A program made the position numbers and the translations under genes. From Helicobacteraceae bacterium (GTDB taxonomy: Bacteria; Campylobacterota; Campylobacteria; Campylobacterales; SZUA-545), in the NCBI GenBank assembly GCA_031258155.1, contig JAIRNH010000016.1:1-33807 (forward strand): a stretch of 33,807 bases of DNA. The letters run 5' to 3'. Position 1 is the first letter of the stretch, and every line of letters begins with the position of its first letter. This document shows positions 33,677-33,807 of this stretch, in pieces. The notes beneath the pieces are model-generated. The model did no database searches and was not told where the DNA came from. It saw only the letters and a program-made list of their open reading frames with translations.

Positions 33677-33807
33677 GGAGAATGCGATATTAAGTCTCCG
33701 CCTTTTTTAAGTTTTAAATCAATTTCGCATATAAGAGTAGAGAAATTGATTTTTTAAGCTCTTACAAATCCTGCCAATAGAGATAAGGATAGCCGTTGTT
33801 TTTATTT

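Larger units (their letters stand above)
33064..33807. other. Non-coding stretch at window end
   Basis: 744 bases with no supported gene. It holds the amtB promoter, two hairpins and the inverted-repeat array. An open frame across the repeats (33506-33757) is a by-product of the repeat sequence. The last 130 bases are AT-rich without visible features. Confidence 0.55.

Noticed and set aside
33506-33757. 83-codon frame at the end of the window
   Set aside because: It is formed by the inverted-repeat units, and its composition follows the repeats, not a protein.

Overview
The window looks like a chromosomal segment of a member of the Campylobacterota (epsilon-proteobacteria), with a base composition nearer 50% G+C than usual for the group. 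The evidence is gene content and order: der, serS and a PflB-like flagellar TPR protein sit close together; N-glycan genes of the Campylobacter Pgl type are present (PglE-like aminotransferase, PglC-PglD fusion); rqcH, a small coiled-coil gene and cdsA follow each other; coaX is of the short 205-aa kind and lies beside a membrane TPR protein and a lipoprotein; and there is a single XerC/D/H-like recombinase. The hexamer CGATCG is strikingly frequent throughout. I cannot name a genus.

Layout. Positions 1-447 are intergenic and hold one copy of a roughly 100-bp dispersed repeat. From 12753 down to 448 all genes are on the minus strand: a PglC-PglD fusion, pglE, then a compact unit of six genes (a membrane diguanylate cyclase, der, a heme-c/PAS membrane sensor, its paralogue carrying a GGDEF domain, serS, pflB). 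From 12794 the plus strand carries rqcH, a small coiled-coil protein that seems to start at ACG, cdsA, a Kef-type antiporter and a TorF-like porin. Next is an AT-richer cassette (17201-21436) of acyl carrier protein, FkbH-like glyceryl-ACP synthase, VOC epimerase-like protein, a frameshifted ketoacyl-ACP synthase III, a second ACP and an SDR reductase. Five tRNA genes (Ser, Ser, Cys, Leu, Gly) lie on the minus strand at 21458-22136. ilvD follows, then a 560-bp non-coding stretch with a decayed ilvD fragment and the second copy of the dispersed repeat. A tightly packed plus-strand run goes from a lysine-less DegT-family protein and lpxK through YfgM-like and BamB-like genes, the tyrosine recombinase, coaX, hisG and a small unknown protein. 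A copper chaperone stands alone. The window ends with amtB-glnK on the minus strand and an array of inverted repeats of the 'gtcat(a/t)cccg...cggg(t/a)atcca' type.

How it fits together. Much of the window concerns the cell surface and motility: protein N-glycosylation (pglE, pglCD), lipid A (lpxK), phospholipid (cdsA), outer-membrane assembly (BamB/YfgM-like), a flagellar stator-scaffold protein, and c-di-GMP enzymes in the same transcription unit as it. The ACP/FkbH/KASIII cassette resembles the small-acyl cassettes found near flagellin-glycan genes in Campylobacter and could make a glyceryl-derived acyl group for a surface glycan; this is inference. The points most worth a second look are that cassette with its frameshift, the DegT-like protein with Asp where the catalytic Lys should be, the ACG start codon, the dispersed repeat with a conserved hairpin, and the heme-PAS/GGDEF pair in the pflB operon.
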